From positions 1 through 36,053 of the forward strand of contig CADEGN010000017.1 of the NCBI GenBank assembly GCA_902826865.1: 36,053 bases of DNA, written 5' to 3'. The notes beneath the pieces were generated by a model that was not told the origin of the DNA, ran no database searches, and was given only the letters and a program-made list of their open reading frames with translations. The position numbers and the translations under genes are program-made. The stretch comes from an uncultured Myxococcales bacterium (GTDB lineage Bacteria > Myxococcota_A > Polyangia > Nannocystales > Nannocystaceae). How positions within the stretch are numbered: the first letter of the stretch is position 1; each line of letters opens with the position of its first letter. Below are positions 1 through 7,853 of this stretch, piece after piece.

Positions 1-2
1 TC

Positions 3-185
3 GGAGCGATCCACGTCGCCGTACGCGAGGGCGGCAATCGGAGCATCGAGGTTCACCGCTTCGATGGCCTCAACCATCTCATGCAACACGCGCAAACCGG
101 TGAGGTCGCCGAGTATCCGCGCATCGAAGAGACGTTTGCGCCGGAGGTTCTTGCCATAATGACGAAGTTCGTCGCGGGGCTTTGA
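3..185 (+). CDS. alpha/beta hydrolase, C-terminal fragment
   Basis: Only the last 60 codons are in the window; the gene enters from the left edge in frame 3 and stops at TGA 183-185. The visible protein contains an FDGLNHLMQ segment followed by EYPRIEETFAPEVL. In secreted or cytoplasmic alpha/beta hydrolases of the esterase/dienelactone hydrolase type, the catalytic histidine sits in exactly such an 'NHL' or 'GLNH' turn and is followed by an E-Y-x-x-I-E-E-T helix. The nucleophile and acid residues lie outside the window, so the substrate cannot be inferred. It converges on the minus-strand zinc-ribbon gene with a 49-base spacer. Confidence 0.7.
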   Translation, partial: GAIHVAVREGGNRSIEVHRFDGLNHLMQHAQTGEVAEYPRIEETFAPEVLAIMTKFVAGL

Positions 186-234
186 CAGCCGGCTGAGTCC
201 GCGATTGCCCCGCCCCCTGGTCGATATGGCGGAA

Positions 235-675
235 TCACGGCTCCGTAACAACGCGCTCGCCCGGGCTGGGATAGCGGTGCGGCGGCGGCTCATTCGGGCC
301 GAGGAACACCACCAGGTCGTCACCGACCTCGCGCGTGCCAGCGACGAACGCCTCGACGTGCACCCGAGCGACCGCAAAGTACCCGCGCGAGCTCTTGCAC
401 AACGTCACTCTCCCGGTGTGCTCGCAGACCCCGCACCAGTCGAACTGTTCGCGTTGCCTGCCATCGGGCAAGGGCAGAGAAATCGTGCGAAACCCGCGGG
501 CGAGACAGATCGTGCAGTCGACTTCGCCGATCGCCGCGCGCGAAGAGCGTTCCTCGGCTTGCCTACGTTGCTCGGCCGCGTCACGGAGGTGCTCAGCGAT
601 GGGGAAGCCGCACTGCGGGCACGCGGTTGCGCGATCGGAGACATCCCGATTGCACTCGGGGCAGCTGAGCAGCAT
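235..675 (-). CDS. double zinc-ribbon protein of unknown function
   Basis: This 146-residue cytoplasmic protein starts at ATG 675. Its N-terminus is a classic zinc ribbon: Cys5-x2-Cys8 and Cys19-x2-Cys22 in CPEC...CPQC. A charged helical linker (about 28-48, rich in Glu, Arg and Gln) follows. A second set of paired cysteines, Cys54/Cys57 and Cys81/Cys84 with Cys93 nearby, forms a DnaJ-like or rubredoxin-like knuckle. The C-terminal 50 residues are a small soluble domain rich in Val and Phe. It is the last gene on the minus strand after rpe, 113 bases downstream, so it may be co-transcribed. The zinc binding is well supported; any role, such as RNA or protein binding, is not visible. Confidence 0.75.
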   Translation of the reverse strand: MLLSCPECNRDVSDRATACPQCGFPIAEHLRDAAEQRRQAEERSSRAAIGEVDCTICLARGFRTISLPLPDGRQREQFDWCGVCEHTGRVTLCKSSRGYFAVARVHVEAFVAGTREVGDDLVVFLGPNEPPPHRYPSPGERVVTEP

Positions 676-788
676 ACCACGAGCATACGCGGGCCCTTGC
701 GAGGCGGCCAGCGGCTGCGAGACGTGCAGCGGCGCGATTCGGAGTACCTATCAGGCCGTGGTGAAATCGCGGCTGGTAGTCCCAGTGG

Positions 789-1523
789 CTATGCGCTCGG
801 CCCGGCCGGAGGGCGAGCGAGACCTGCGTCGGCGGCCTGCCGGATGGCGGCAATGGCTTCCGCCAGCCCTAACCGCGGGTGTTTGAAAACTGCGTTGCCA
901 GCGACGATGCAATCAGCACCATCGCGTGCGACGAGCTCGGCGTTATCCTCGCTGATCCCACCGTCGATCTGAATCCGGGCGTGTAACCCCTGCGCGTCTA
1001 TCCGCTCGCGCAGCTCGACAAGCTTCGGTCGCACGAGCGGGATGAACGTCTGCCCGCCGAAGCCAGGATTCACGGACATCACGAGGACGAGATCACACAG
1101 GGGAAGGACGTGCTGGATCGCCGACACCGGCGTGTGGGGATTGAGGCTGACACCCGCAAGCACTCGACCTCCGCCATGGTGTTCGAGCCTGTGGATCTGT
1201 TCGAGATTGCGGTGCAGATGTCGACAGGCCTCGACATGCACGGTGATGACGTCGGCCCCGGCGGCGGCGAATGCCTCCACCCAACGCTCGGGCTGCTCGA
1301 CCATGAGGTGGCAGTCGAGCGGCTTGCTTGTGTGTTGGCGAAGGGCACCGACCACCATCGGGCCGACGGTGAGGTTGGGGACGAAGTGCCCATCCATCAC
1401 GTCGACGTGGATCCAGTCGGCCCCGGCAGCATCAACCGCCTGCACGCTGTGCGCAAGCGCGCCGAAATCCGCGCTAAGAATGGAAGGAGCGACGATGGCA
1501 CGCAGCACGGTGTTGTCCCTCAA
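789..1523 (-). CDS. rpe: ribulose-phosphate 3-epimerase
   Basis: Interconverts ribulose 5-phosphate and xylulose 5-phosphate in the pentose phosphate pathway. The 244-residue length is close to the family norm. The protein shows the family landmarks in order: APSILSADF (12-20), the metal and acid residues in WIHVDVMDGHFVPN (about 37-50), CHLMVE (about 71-76), the MSVNPGFGGQ loop (about 148-157) and the phosphate-binding IDGGIS near residue 185. The start is ATG 1523, which overlaps the stop of the upstream membrane-protein gene by 4 bases (ATGA), implying translational coupling. The C-terminus carries an Ala/Pro-rich tail of about 12 residues. A partnership with rsmB upstream is common in bacteria. 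Confidence 0.96.
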   Translation of the reverse strand: MRDNTVLRAIVAPSILSADFGALAHSVQAVDAAGADWIHVDVMDGHFVPNLTVGPMVVGALRQHTSKPLDCHLMVEQPERWVEAFAAAGADVITVHVEACRHLHRNLEQIHRLEHHGGGRVLAGVSLNPHTPVSAIQHVLPLCDLVLVMSVNPGFGGQTFIPLVRPKLVELRERIDAQGLHARIQIDGGISEDNAELVARDGADCIVAGNAVFKHPRLGLAEAIAAIRQAADAGLARPPAGPSA

Positions 1524-1900
1524 TCCCAGTCAAGCCTGTGGTGTTCGCCGTCATCGCCCCCACGGGCGCCGTCGAATGTCAGCGCCGCGTGGAGCACGAA
1601 CTCGCCCACCCCGATCATCACGACAGCCCCGGCGATGAGCAGCAGCTTGAGCGGCGTGCGGACCAGCCGCAGGGGTCCCTCGCCGGGCGCGCCCGCGACC
1701 ACGTGAAACACTCCGACTCCACCGGCAACGACACCCAGGGCGTACAGAGCTAGGATCGTCGGCTGCGCCCACGCCACGTAGGGTCCGTCTGTTGGGCGTA
1801 GGGCCACGAGCAGGGCCACCACACCCACAAACAGCGCGAGTGCCACGAAGATCCATCGCAGTCCTTGTCGGCGCGCCGGCGGTGCGTCTTCGATGTCCAT
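1520..1900 (-). CDS. small multi-pass membrane protein
   Basis: A 126-residue protein with a short charged N-terminus and three hydrophobic segments at about 16-35 (IFVALALFVGVVALLVAL), 47-67 (ILALYALGVVAGGVGVFHVV) and 84-106 (LKLLLIAGAVVMIGVGEFVL). The C-terminal tail is acidic and His-rich (GGDDGEHHRLDWD). It sits between rsmB, 60 bases upstream, and rpe, which overlaps its stop by 4 bases, so it is almost certainly expressed from the same message. I do not recognise the family. The overlap and the clean membrane topology make it a real gene, but its role is unknown. Confidence 0.75.
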   Translation of the reverse strand: MDIEDAPPARRQGLRWIFVALALFVGVVALLVALRPTDGPYVAWAQPTILALYALGVVAGGVGVFHVVAGAPGEGPLRLVRTPLKLLLIAGAVVMIGVGEFVLHAALTFDGARGGDDGEHHRLDWD

Positions 1901-1960
1901 ACGCGGGGCAGTGTAGCCTCGTGGGCGGCTTCAGACGCGTTACGCCGGCAGGAGCAACGC

Positions 1961-3292
1961 TCACGCCCGCAGGAGCAGCGCGGCGTAGAACCCCTCGGTC
2001 CCATCGCCCTCGGGCGTCCAGGTCTGCTCCCGCGTGAGCGAGATCCCACCGCGCGCAACCACCTCGGCGATGCGGACCGGCCCCTCTTCGGGCTCCGCGC
2101 TGCACACCGCGTACACCAGCCGACCGCCCGGGCGCACCAGCTCCAGCGCGCGCGCGAGCAGCACACCCTGGTTGGCAGCGGCCGTCCCGATGTCCTCGAA
2201 CCGCCGCTGCCAGCGGATCTCCGGATGGCGGGCGAGATTGCCGAGGCCGGTGCAGGGCACGTCGAGCAGGACCGCATCGAACGGCGCCCACGCGCCGAGC
2301 TCGACGGCGCACGCGGGCGAGGTGAGATCGCCAACAACTCGCACAAGCTCGAGGTCGCGCACCGCGAGTCGCCCGCGCGCAACCAGGCGCTCCTGCAACG
2401 CGATCTTTGCCGCCTCGCGATCCACGGCGACGATCCGACCGCGACGATCCATTAATTCAGCTAGCTGCAGTGTTTTCACGCCGAGACCCGCGCATGCGTC
2501 GAGGACCGACTCCCCTGCCCGCGGCGCGAGCCACCGCGCCGGTTGCTGGGCGGCCAGGCCTTGCACCGAAATCAGGCCCTCATCGTGCATCGCGCCGTGG
2601 AACAGATCGCCGCCCCCACGAACGCGCAGTGCCGCGGAATCACCCGCTACCATATCGATTGTCGCCCCGGGGCACTCGGCTGCGAGTCGCCCACGCGCGG
2701 CATCAAGCGCGATCCTGGTTCGGTCCACGCGCACGTCGATCGGCAACTCATCGCGGAGGGCACGCCCGCGCGCCAGAGCCCGCTCGGGTCCCAGCTGCTT
2801 GATCCATCGGCCCGCCAACCACCGCGGGATCGAGTCACGCCGCGCCAGCACGTCGAGAGGTGCCCCCTGCTCGAGCGCCGCGTCTCGTGCCTGCCAGCTC
2901 ACGGCCACCGCGCCGAGGACACCGTGGACGAGCCCCGCGATGGCACCGCGCTCGTCGAGCGCGCGCGCAGCCGCGATCGCGTGGGCGATCGCATTGCCGG
3001 GCGAACGCCCGAGCTCGATCATCTCGTAGGTGCCGATCCGCAGGATCTCCCGCGGCAGCGCCGCGAGCTTCGCAGGCCTGTCGGCACACGCGTCGACGTG
3101 GGCGTCGAGTCGCGCCTGGTGGCGCAAGACCCCGTAGACGAGCGTGGTGACCAACCCACGCGCGCCGCCTTCAAGTCCATGATGGCGCTCCAGCTCGTCG
3201 CTCAGCCGACGATTGCTGAACGCGCCCGGTCGCGCGCACGCTCGGAGCACGCGGGCCGCGATCCCGTGCGGAGATTCGAGTGCACGCACCAA
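1961..3292 (-). CDS. rsmB: 16S rRNA m5C967 methyltransferase RsmB
   Basis: SAM-dependent methyltransferase that modifies cytosine 967 of 16S rRNA. The 443-residue protein has a NusB-like N-terminal RNA-binding domain (about 1-140, including RRLSDEL and VYGVLRHQARLD) and a C-terminal Rossmann methyltransferase domain. Visible motifs are the SAM site VLDACAGLGVKTLQLAE, DVPCTGLGNLARHPEIRW with Cys347 (motif IV, release cysteine) and VYAVCS with Cys397 (motif VI, the nucleophile position in RsmB). It is the first gene of the minus-strand group with the membrane protein and rpe. A 63-base spacer separates it from the divergent P460-like gene, so both promoters must lie there. Confidence 0.93.
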   Translation of the reverse strand: MVRALESPHGIAARVLRACARPGAFSNRRLSDELERHHGLEGGARGLVTTLVYGVLRHQARLDAHVDACADRPAKLAALPREILRIGTYEMIELGRSPGNAIAHAIAAARALDERGAIAGLVHGVLGAVAVSWQARDAALEQGAPLDVLARRDSIPRWLAGRWIKQLGPERALARGRALRDELPIDVRVDRTRIALDAARGRLAAECPGATIDMVAGDSAALRVRGGGDLFHGAMHDEGLISVQGLAAQQPARWLAPRAGESVLDACAGLGVKTLQLAELMDRRGRIVAVDREAAKIALQERLVARGRLAVRDLELVRVVGDLTSPACAVELGAWAPFDAVLLDVPCTGLGNLARHPEIRWQRRFEDIGTAAANQGVLLARALELVRPGGRLVYAVCSAEPEEGPVRIAEVVARGGISLTREQTWTPEGDGTEGFYAALLLRA

Positions 3293-3355
3293 GACTCCAG
3301 CCTTTTACCGCAGCGTCCCCCGGGTGGCGACCTCACCGGCATCGCCTGGTAGGAT

Positions 3356-3814
3356 GTGGCCGTGTTGCGATCGCCCACGCTGCTCGTCCTCGCGATCGCG
3401 GCGTGTGATCCGCCGCCCCCGCCGGAAGAACCTTGGGCAGCTCCGGCGCGCAAACTACTCGCGGATGTCCGGGCCGCGATCGACGAGCGCTGGCCGGTCG
3501 CCGAGACGATTCACGGCATCGCGCCGCATGGCGCATACTCCACGATCTGGCGCGATCCAATCGCCGAGGCCGCGCGAACCGGCGGCGCGCGGGACCGTTG
3601 GCCGGAGGGCGCGACCTTCCTATGCGAGGGAAGCCGGGACCAGGCCGGCGACGAATCGATCTCGACGATGATTCTCGTTCGAAAAGATGGCGCGTGGTTG
3701 TGGGCGCAATACGATGCCGCCGGCGAGCCGCTCGAGTACGGCAGCAGCACCAGCTGCGTGCATTGCCACCAGGCCGGCAGCGACTTCGTGCGCAGCATCG
3801 AGCTGCCCGAGTAG
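3356..3814 (+). CDS. cytochrome P460-like c-type haem lipoprotein
   Basis: A 152-residue secreted protein. The N-terminus is a short lipoprotein signal ending in AIAAC (Cys17), followed by a Pro-rich spacer. The body contains RKDGAWLWAQYDAAGEPLEYG, and near the C-terminus is a haem c attachment motif CVHCH (Cys134, Cys137, His138). A single CxxCH close to the C-terminus preceded by a K-D-G-x-W-x-W/Y strand is typical of the cytochrome P460/c'-beta fold. P460 members oxidise hydroxylamine, whereas c'-beta members bind NO; the cross-linking Lys of true P460 cannot be assigned by eye. The start is GTG 3356, with GTG 3362 as an alternative. It is the first gene on the plus strand, followed by an alpha/beta hydrolase 92 bases later. 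Confidence 0.7.
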   Translation: MAVLRSPTLLVLAIAACDPPPPPEEPWAAPARKLLADVRAAIDERWPVAETIHGIAPHGAYSTIWRDPIAEAARTGGARDRWPEGATFLCEGSRDQAGDESISTMILVRKDGAWLWAQYDAAGEPLEYGSSTSCVHCHQAGSDFVRSIELPE

Positions 3815-3906
3815 GGGGACAATGCCGGGCGCCGCACTCCTCACCGCGACTGCCCTCGGCACGCTGCCCTGGACGCGTCCATGACTGTGCCACATACTCT
3901 GTCCGC

Positions 3907-4725
3907 GTGAGGCGACCCGCACGCTGGTTCGTACGGATCGGTCTGATCGCGGTAGCGCTGTGGTTAACGCTCATCAGCGGAGTGTGGTGCGCGCAGGAGC
4001 GACTGCTATTCCACCCGGCGGTCTTGCCCCGGGATCATAGCTTCGCGTTCGGTGAGGACGTGCACGAGGTGACCATCTCGGTCCCGGGAGCAACGCTCTC
4101 GGCGCTACATCTGCGTCAGCCCATGGCGCACGGACTCGTGGTGTTCTTGCACGGGAACGCCGGCAACCTCCAGGGATGGTTTTCGAAGGCCGATTTCTGG
4201 CGCAGCGCCGGCTGGGACCTTTTCATGATCGACTACCGGGGCTACGGCAAGAGCACTGGAGAGATCTCCAGCGAAGCAGAGCTCCGCGCAGACGTGCGCG
4301 CCGCATGGGACGTCGTCGCCCCGCAGTACCAAGGTCGACCGCGCGTGATCGTCGGGCGTTCGCTCGGCACCGCGCTCGCCGCGGGGCTGGCCGCGGACGT
4401 TCAACCCGAGCTTACCGTGCTCGTGTCACCGTATCGCAGCATGGTGGCACTCGGCAGCGAGCTCTATCCATGGGTGCCGAGTTTCCTTGCCCGCTATCCA
4501 TTGCGCACGGACGAGGATGTGCCACGCATCGATGGTCCGGTTCTTGTCCTTCATGGCGAGGCGGACGCATTGATCCCGGTTTCCCACGGCGAGGCGCTGG
4601 CTGAAATTGCACCGCAAGGCAGCATCGTGCGGTTGCCTGGAGTCGGCCACAACGACGTCCAAGAGAGCCCAGTCTACCGGTCCGCCCTCGTCCACGCGCT
4701 CAACTCGGCCCGCCAGCCCAGGTAG
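3907..4725 (+). CDS. membrane-anchored alpha/beta hydrolase (ABHD13/YfhR type)
   Basis: A 272-residue serine hydrolase. Arg-rich residues 1-10 and a hydrophobic segment at 11-28 form an N-terminal anchor. The catalytic domain follows: oxyanion loop LHGNAGN (81-87), a DYRGYGKSTG strand (109-118), nucleophile elbow GRSLG with Ser152, acid Asp220 in LHGEAD, and His248 in GVGHND. The spacing and the HGNAG/DYRGYGxS motifs match the Bem46/ABHD13/YfhR family of predicted thioesterases or depalmitoylases. The GTG start at 3907 was chosen because it begins the basic-plus-hydrophobic anchor; the upstream in-frame sequence overlaps the previous gene and is not protein-like. It converges on the thioesterase at 4740 with only 14 bases between. 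Confidence 0.85.
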   Translation: MRRPARWFVRIGLIAVALWLTLISGVWCAQERLLFHPAVLPRDHSFAFGEDVHEVTISVPGATLSALHLRQPMAHGLVVFLHGNAGNLQGWFSKADFWRSAGWDLFMIDYRGYGKSTGEISSEAELRADVRAAWDVVAPQYQGRPRVIVGRSLGTALAAGLAADVQPELTVLVSPYRSMVALGSELYPWVPSFLARYPLRTDEDVPRIDGPVLVLHGEADALIPVSHGEALAEIAPQGSIVRLPGVGHNDVQESPVYRSALVHALNSARQPR

Positions 4726-4739
4726 CGCTGGTTTCAGAT

Positions 4740-5210
4740 CTAGATCAACGGCTCCCCGAGTTCGATCGGCCGCGATCCGTCCGGCACCGCGTAGCTGCCA
4801 CTTGCGTGACACACGGGCGTCTCGTCACCGACGGTGTAGACGCGAACGTCGCCGTGAACGGTGCGCCGACCAGCCCGCAGGATCTCCGCGGTCGCCCGCA
4901 TGGTCCGCGGCGCAGGCGGCCGCAAGAAGTGGATCGCCAGCTCGCTGGTCACCGCCATCGGCTCGAGCCCGACGGTCGTTAGCACCGCCGCGAACAACGT
5001 GAGGTCGACCAAGCTGAACAGTGTGGGTCCACTGATCGTGCCCCCCGGTCGCACCATGGTGGGGGCGTAGTCGAGCTCCAGCTCGGCCCAGCCGAAAGCA
5101 AGCCCGAGCACCCGGAACTGAAAGTCTGCCGTGAGGCCGAGTTCGTCGGCAACCATGCGCGAGAAGGGCTCGGCTTCAATCCGGGATGCGCCGCGCGAAA
5201 CCACGTACAC
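4740..5210 (-). CDS. PaaI-type hotdog thioesterase
   Basis: A 156-residue hotdog-fold protein. The core is GGTISGPTLFSLVDLTLFAA (about 56-75), the hotdog helix that packs under the acyl-CoA channel, followed by SELAIHFLRPP (about 88-98) and the strand pair AEILRAGRRTVHGDVRVYT. This order is typical of PaaI/YigI acyl-CoA thioesterases. The chosen start, GTG 5210, gives a short N-terminal helix; another GTG at 5204 or ATG 5156 would also work, so the N-terminus is uncertain. It lies downstream of the CorC-like gene on the same strand, with a 76-base spacer holding a hairpin. The substrate acyl group is not predictable. Confidence 0.85.
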   Translation of the reverse strand: MYVVSRGASRIEAEPFSRMVADELGLTADFQFRVLGLAFGWAELELDYAPTMVRPGGTISGPTLFSLVDLTLFAAVLTTVGLEPMAVTSELAIHFLRPPAPRTMRATAEILRAGRRTVHGDVRVYTVGDETPVCHASGSYAVPDGSRPIELGEPLI

Positions 5211-5227
5211 CGAGTCTAACCGCGACG

Positions 5228-5256
5228 CCGGCGATTGTCGCTTTTCGAATCGCCGG
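5228..5256 (-). other. hairpin between CorC-like and thioesterase genes
   Basis: CCGGCGATT (5228-5236) and AATCGCCGG (5248-5256) form a perfect 9-bp stem with an 11-base loop. A further CGACG/CGTCG pairing is possible outside it with a bulge. No U-tract follows on the minus strand, so it is not a standard intrinsic terminator. It may attenuate or stabilise the message between the two minus-strand genes. Confidence 0.45.
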
Positions 5257-5286
5257 AGGCGCCGTCGAGCGGGGCAACCCGCGGCG

Positions 5287-6885
5287 CTACGCCTCCGCGG
5301 CCGTGGCCGCCGGCGGCTCCTCCTGGGCTTCGGGCACGCGCGAGAACAGGAGCATCGTGATGCGGAATCCGCGGGCCTCTTCGACGCGCACGCGGTAGCC
5401 GTCGATCATCACTTCGTCGCCGATTCGCGGCTGGCGCCCGAGCAACTTGAGCACGAGTCCCCCGACGGTATCGACGTCCTGGTGCTCCTCAACCGAGCGC
5501 AGATCCAACGCTTCGCCCGCCGGGGATAGGAGCATCGAGCCCGCGACGCGAAGCGATCCATCCGCCAGCGGCTCAAGTTCGGGCTTGGCCGGGGCGTCGT
5601 CGGTTTCGTCGTAGATCTCACCGACGATTTGCTCGACGATGTCCTCGGCGGTGAGCAGGCCAGCGAAGCTGTCGTGCTCGTCGAACACGGCGATCATCGG
5701 CGAGCCGCGAAATAGGTTGAGCTGACCGAGCGAGGCGGTCTCCGGCCGACGCTCGATCGGCCGGAGCAACCCCCGCAGATCGCGATTGCCGCGGAGCTCG
5801 GCCTGAAGCAGATCGGCACGCCGACAGTAGCCGATCACATTGTGCGGGCCGCCGTCGACAACCGGCACGCGGCTAAACCCGTGCTCGTCGGCGATCGCCA
5901 TATTCTCCAACCACGTGTTCTGGACATCGAGATAGATGACCTCACGCGCCGGCGTCATGGCCTCGCGCACGGTTCGATCGGCAAACGCGAGCACGTTGCG
6001 CATCAGCCGAAGCTGCTGCGGTTTTAGCTCGCCGGCGGAGTAGGCATAAAACAGCGCCTGGCCGATGTCGACGTTCTCTTCGTGCTGTCCGGCCGTGTCT
6101 GGATGACGGCCCGTGAGGCCGTGGACCACGACATTGGCCACGGCGTTGCAGCTCTTGATAAACGGCACGGCGAGGTAGCGGAAGATCCGCATGAACGGGG
6201 CCGTGAAGTAGAGGACCTTGACCGGGACGACGAGGGCGATGCCCTTGGGGATGAGCTCGCCAAACGTCACATGCAGCGTGGCGCCGATCCCCATCGCCAG
6301 GGCAGCCGAGAATGAGGCCAACCGCTCGTAGTTGATGAGCGCCTCGTGGATCGCCGGCTCGAGCGCGAGGGTGAGTCCGAGGCTGGTCAGCGTGATGCCG
6401 AGCTGACTCGCGGCCAGCATCGCATTCATCTCCCGCTTCATCTGCAGGACCGACTGGGCACCGAGGACGGCTTGCTCCACGTCGCGCTCGAGCTTGTGCA
6501 CCGGCACCTTGACCAGCGCGAACTCGAATGCGACGTAGACACCGCAGCCCACGATCAGCGCCGCGGATAGGGTCCACGACGACAACCGCGCGATCGAGAT
6601 CACGATCGCCAGGAGGACGAGCGTGACCACCGCGCCACGCTTGGCGCCATCTGGTCGGCGAGCGCGGGCGCCATTCCCGCGCATGCCGCTGCGTGACGCG
6701 CCCGCGTCGGCTCCGGCGGACGCGTCCGGTTCAGGCCCTTCGGGCATCGATGCCGGGTCTGGATTACCAAATCCAATGGCCTTGGGGCAACGGCGCTCCG
6801 CCGACGCGGTCCGAAACCCCTGCAAACGTACGCTTGCGACCCGCGCGGACGATTCGGCCGCCGCGAGCGTGCGGGGGTCGGCCAT
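5287..6885 (-). CDS. CorC/HlyC-type DUF21-CBS membrane protein
   Basis: A 532-residue inner-membrane protein with the standard three-part layout. The DUF21/CNNM transmembrane domain covers about 80-260 and includes MLAASQLGITLTSLGLTL and FGELIPKGIAL. A CBS pair covers about 285-405 (VREAMTPAREVIYLD, GFSRVPVVDG, LLTAEDIVEQIVGEIYDE). The CorC/HlyC-associated domain covers about 430-520 (VAGSMLLSPAGEALDL, TVGGLVLKLLGRQPRIGDEV). Family members are linked to Mg2+ or Na+ handling; 'haemolysin' is a historical label. An unusual, poorly structured extension of about 70 residues precedes the first helix. ATG 6885 was chosen over GTG 6894 because GAGGTGAT lies just upstream. It follows the acyltransferase gene by 20 bases. 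Confidence 0.9.
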   Translation of the reverse strand: MADPRTLAAAESSARVASVRLQGFRTASAERRCPKAIGFGNPDPASMPEGPEPDASAGADAGASRSGMRGNGARARRPDGAKRGAVVTLVLLAIVISIARLSSWTLSAALIVGCGVYVAFEFALVKVPVHKLERDVEQAVLGAQSVLQMKREMNAMLAASQLGITLTSLGLTLALEPAIHEALINYERLASFSAALAMGIGATLHVTFGELIPKGIALVVPVKVLYFTAPFMRIFRYLAVPFIKSCNAVANVVVHGLTGRHPDTAGQHEENVDIGQALFYAYSAGELKPQQLRLMRNVLAFADRTVREAMTPAREVIYLDVQNTWLENMAIADEHGFSRVPVVDGGPHNVIGYCRRADLLQAELRGNRDLRGLLRPIERRPETASLGQLNLFRGSPMIAVFDEHDSFAGLLTAEDIVEQIVGEIYDETDDAPAKPELEPLADGSLRVAGSMLLSPAGEALDLRSVEEHQDVDTVGGLVLKLLGRQPRIGDEVMIDGYRVRVEEARGFRITMLLFSRVPEAQEEPPAATAAEA

Positions 6886-6889
6886 CCGG

Positions 6890-6897
6890 ATCACCTC
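6890..6897 (-). promoter_or_regulatory. ribosome binding site deciding the CorC-like start
   Basis: On the minus strand this reads GAGGTGAT, with the GAGG core 8 bases before ATG 6885. The competing GTG at 6894 is embedded in the motif itself, so ATG 6885 is preferred. Confidence 0.65.
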
Positions 6898-6905
6898 ACA
6901 GACTG

Positions 6906-7697
6906 CTAGCTCGCGCGCGATTGCCGGGGCGCAAATGGCACGTCTGGCGCCATGCGTCCGTGCTCGATCCAGCCTTCGATGATCTCATGGACGCGATCGC
7001 TGAGGGCCTGGACGTCCTCGTCGTCCAGCCCGGCGGTGTCGATCGGCGGACCAACGTAGATCTCGAGCGTGCTGGGTCGGACGATGAACGCGCCCTTGGG
7101 CAACACTGAGTACATGCCGCGCACGGCCAACGGCACGACCGGAATCCCAGCATCGCGCGCGATCTGGAAGACCCCACGCTTGAAGGGGCGAAGTCGGCCA
7201 TCGACAGTGCGATGCGCCTCCGGAAACACGAGCACCGAGATCCCCCGCGACACGCGTTCGCGGATCTGCTCGGCCACGGCGGCGAACCGCGCCTCTCCCT
7301 TGCCAAGCGCGACCGCGTTGGCCAACCGCATCATCCAGCCATAGCCCGGGATCTTGAGGTGTGCCGCATTTTCCAGCCCCGAGAGCGGCACCGGGATCGC
7401 GGCACAGGCCGCATGGGCATCGAGCACGCTGACGTGATTCTGCACGAACATGACGCCGCGGCGCTTGCGGTAGCGCGGGTCATACACAATGCGGACGCGG
7501 CTGAGTGTGAAGTACAGCGCCCAGCCGACCTGCGGATGCGGCCAGATGTTCTGAAAACGCTCGAACGGGATGAGCAACGTGAGCGGAAGCGCCGTCAGCA
7601 CGAGAAAGATCATCCAGGCGATCACACCGAGCCAAACAAAGACCGAGTACGGGGCGAGTAGGATGTCGGTCGGGCGGAAGCGTCGTCCGGCGCTCAT
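6906..7697 (-). CDS. plsC: 1-acyl-sn-glycerol-3-phosphate acyltransferase (PlsC family)
   Basis: A 263-residue membrane acyltransferase that probably transfers an acyl group to lysophosphatidic acid in phospholipid synthesis. Two hydrophobic stretches occupy about 12-44. The catalytic HX4D motif is NHVSVLD (His88, Asp93). The second conserved block appears as FPEAHRTVDGRLRPFKRG, a variant of the usual FPEGTRS, with Ala-His in place of Gly-Thr. VVPLAVRGMYSVLPKG forms the next conserved block. The start is ATG 7697, supported by GGGAGG six bases upstream; longer in-frame extensions run into the divergent promoter region. Genes with an EAHRT variant can use other acceptors, so the exact substrate is open. 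Confidence 0.88.
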   Translation of the reverse strand: MSAGRRFRPTDILLAPYSVFVWLGVIAWMIFLVLTALPLTLLIPFERFQNIWPHPQVGWALYFTLSRVRIVYDPRYRKRRGVMFVQNHVSVLDAHAACAAIPVPLSGLENAAHLKIPGYGWMMRLANAVALGKGEARFAAVAEQIRERVSRGISVLVFPEAHRTVDGRLRPFKRGVFQIARDAGIPVVPLAVRGMYSVLPKGAFIVRPSTLEIYVGPPIDTAGLDDEDVQALSDRVHEIIEGWIEHGRMAPDVPFAPRQSRAS

Positions 7698-7703
7698 CGT
7701 TGG

Positions 7704-7709
7704 CCTCCC
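7704..7709 (-). promoter_or_regulatory. ribosome binding site for the acyltransferase gene
   Basis: The minus strand reads GGGAGG here, six bases before ATG 7697. It fixes the start against much longer open extensions upstream. Confidence 0.7.
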
Positions 7710-7742
7710 GAGCGTCGAGTATGCCCAATGCCGGCAGGCGTC

Positions 7743-7762
7743 GGCGTGCTGCGCAGCACGCC
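7743..7762. repeat. 20-bp perfect palindrome in a divergent promoter region
   Basis: GGCGTGCTGC followed directly by GCAGCACGCC, a gapless perfect inverted repeat. It lies in the 156-base spacer between the minus-strand acyltransferase gene and the plus-strand secreted protein gene. Position and symmetry suit a dimeric repressor operator, or a hairpin in either 5' leader. No adjacent regulator gene was seen. Confidence 0.55.
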
Positions 7763-7853
7763 ACGAGCGCGTGAGCCAACCCACTATTTCTGCGAGCGTG
7801 CCAGCGTCGATCACTCGCACACGACTTCGGCGGCGCCGCCGTATGCTGTCGAG

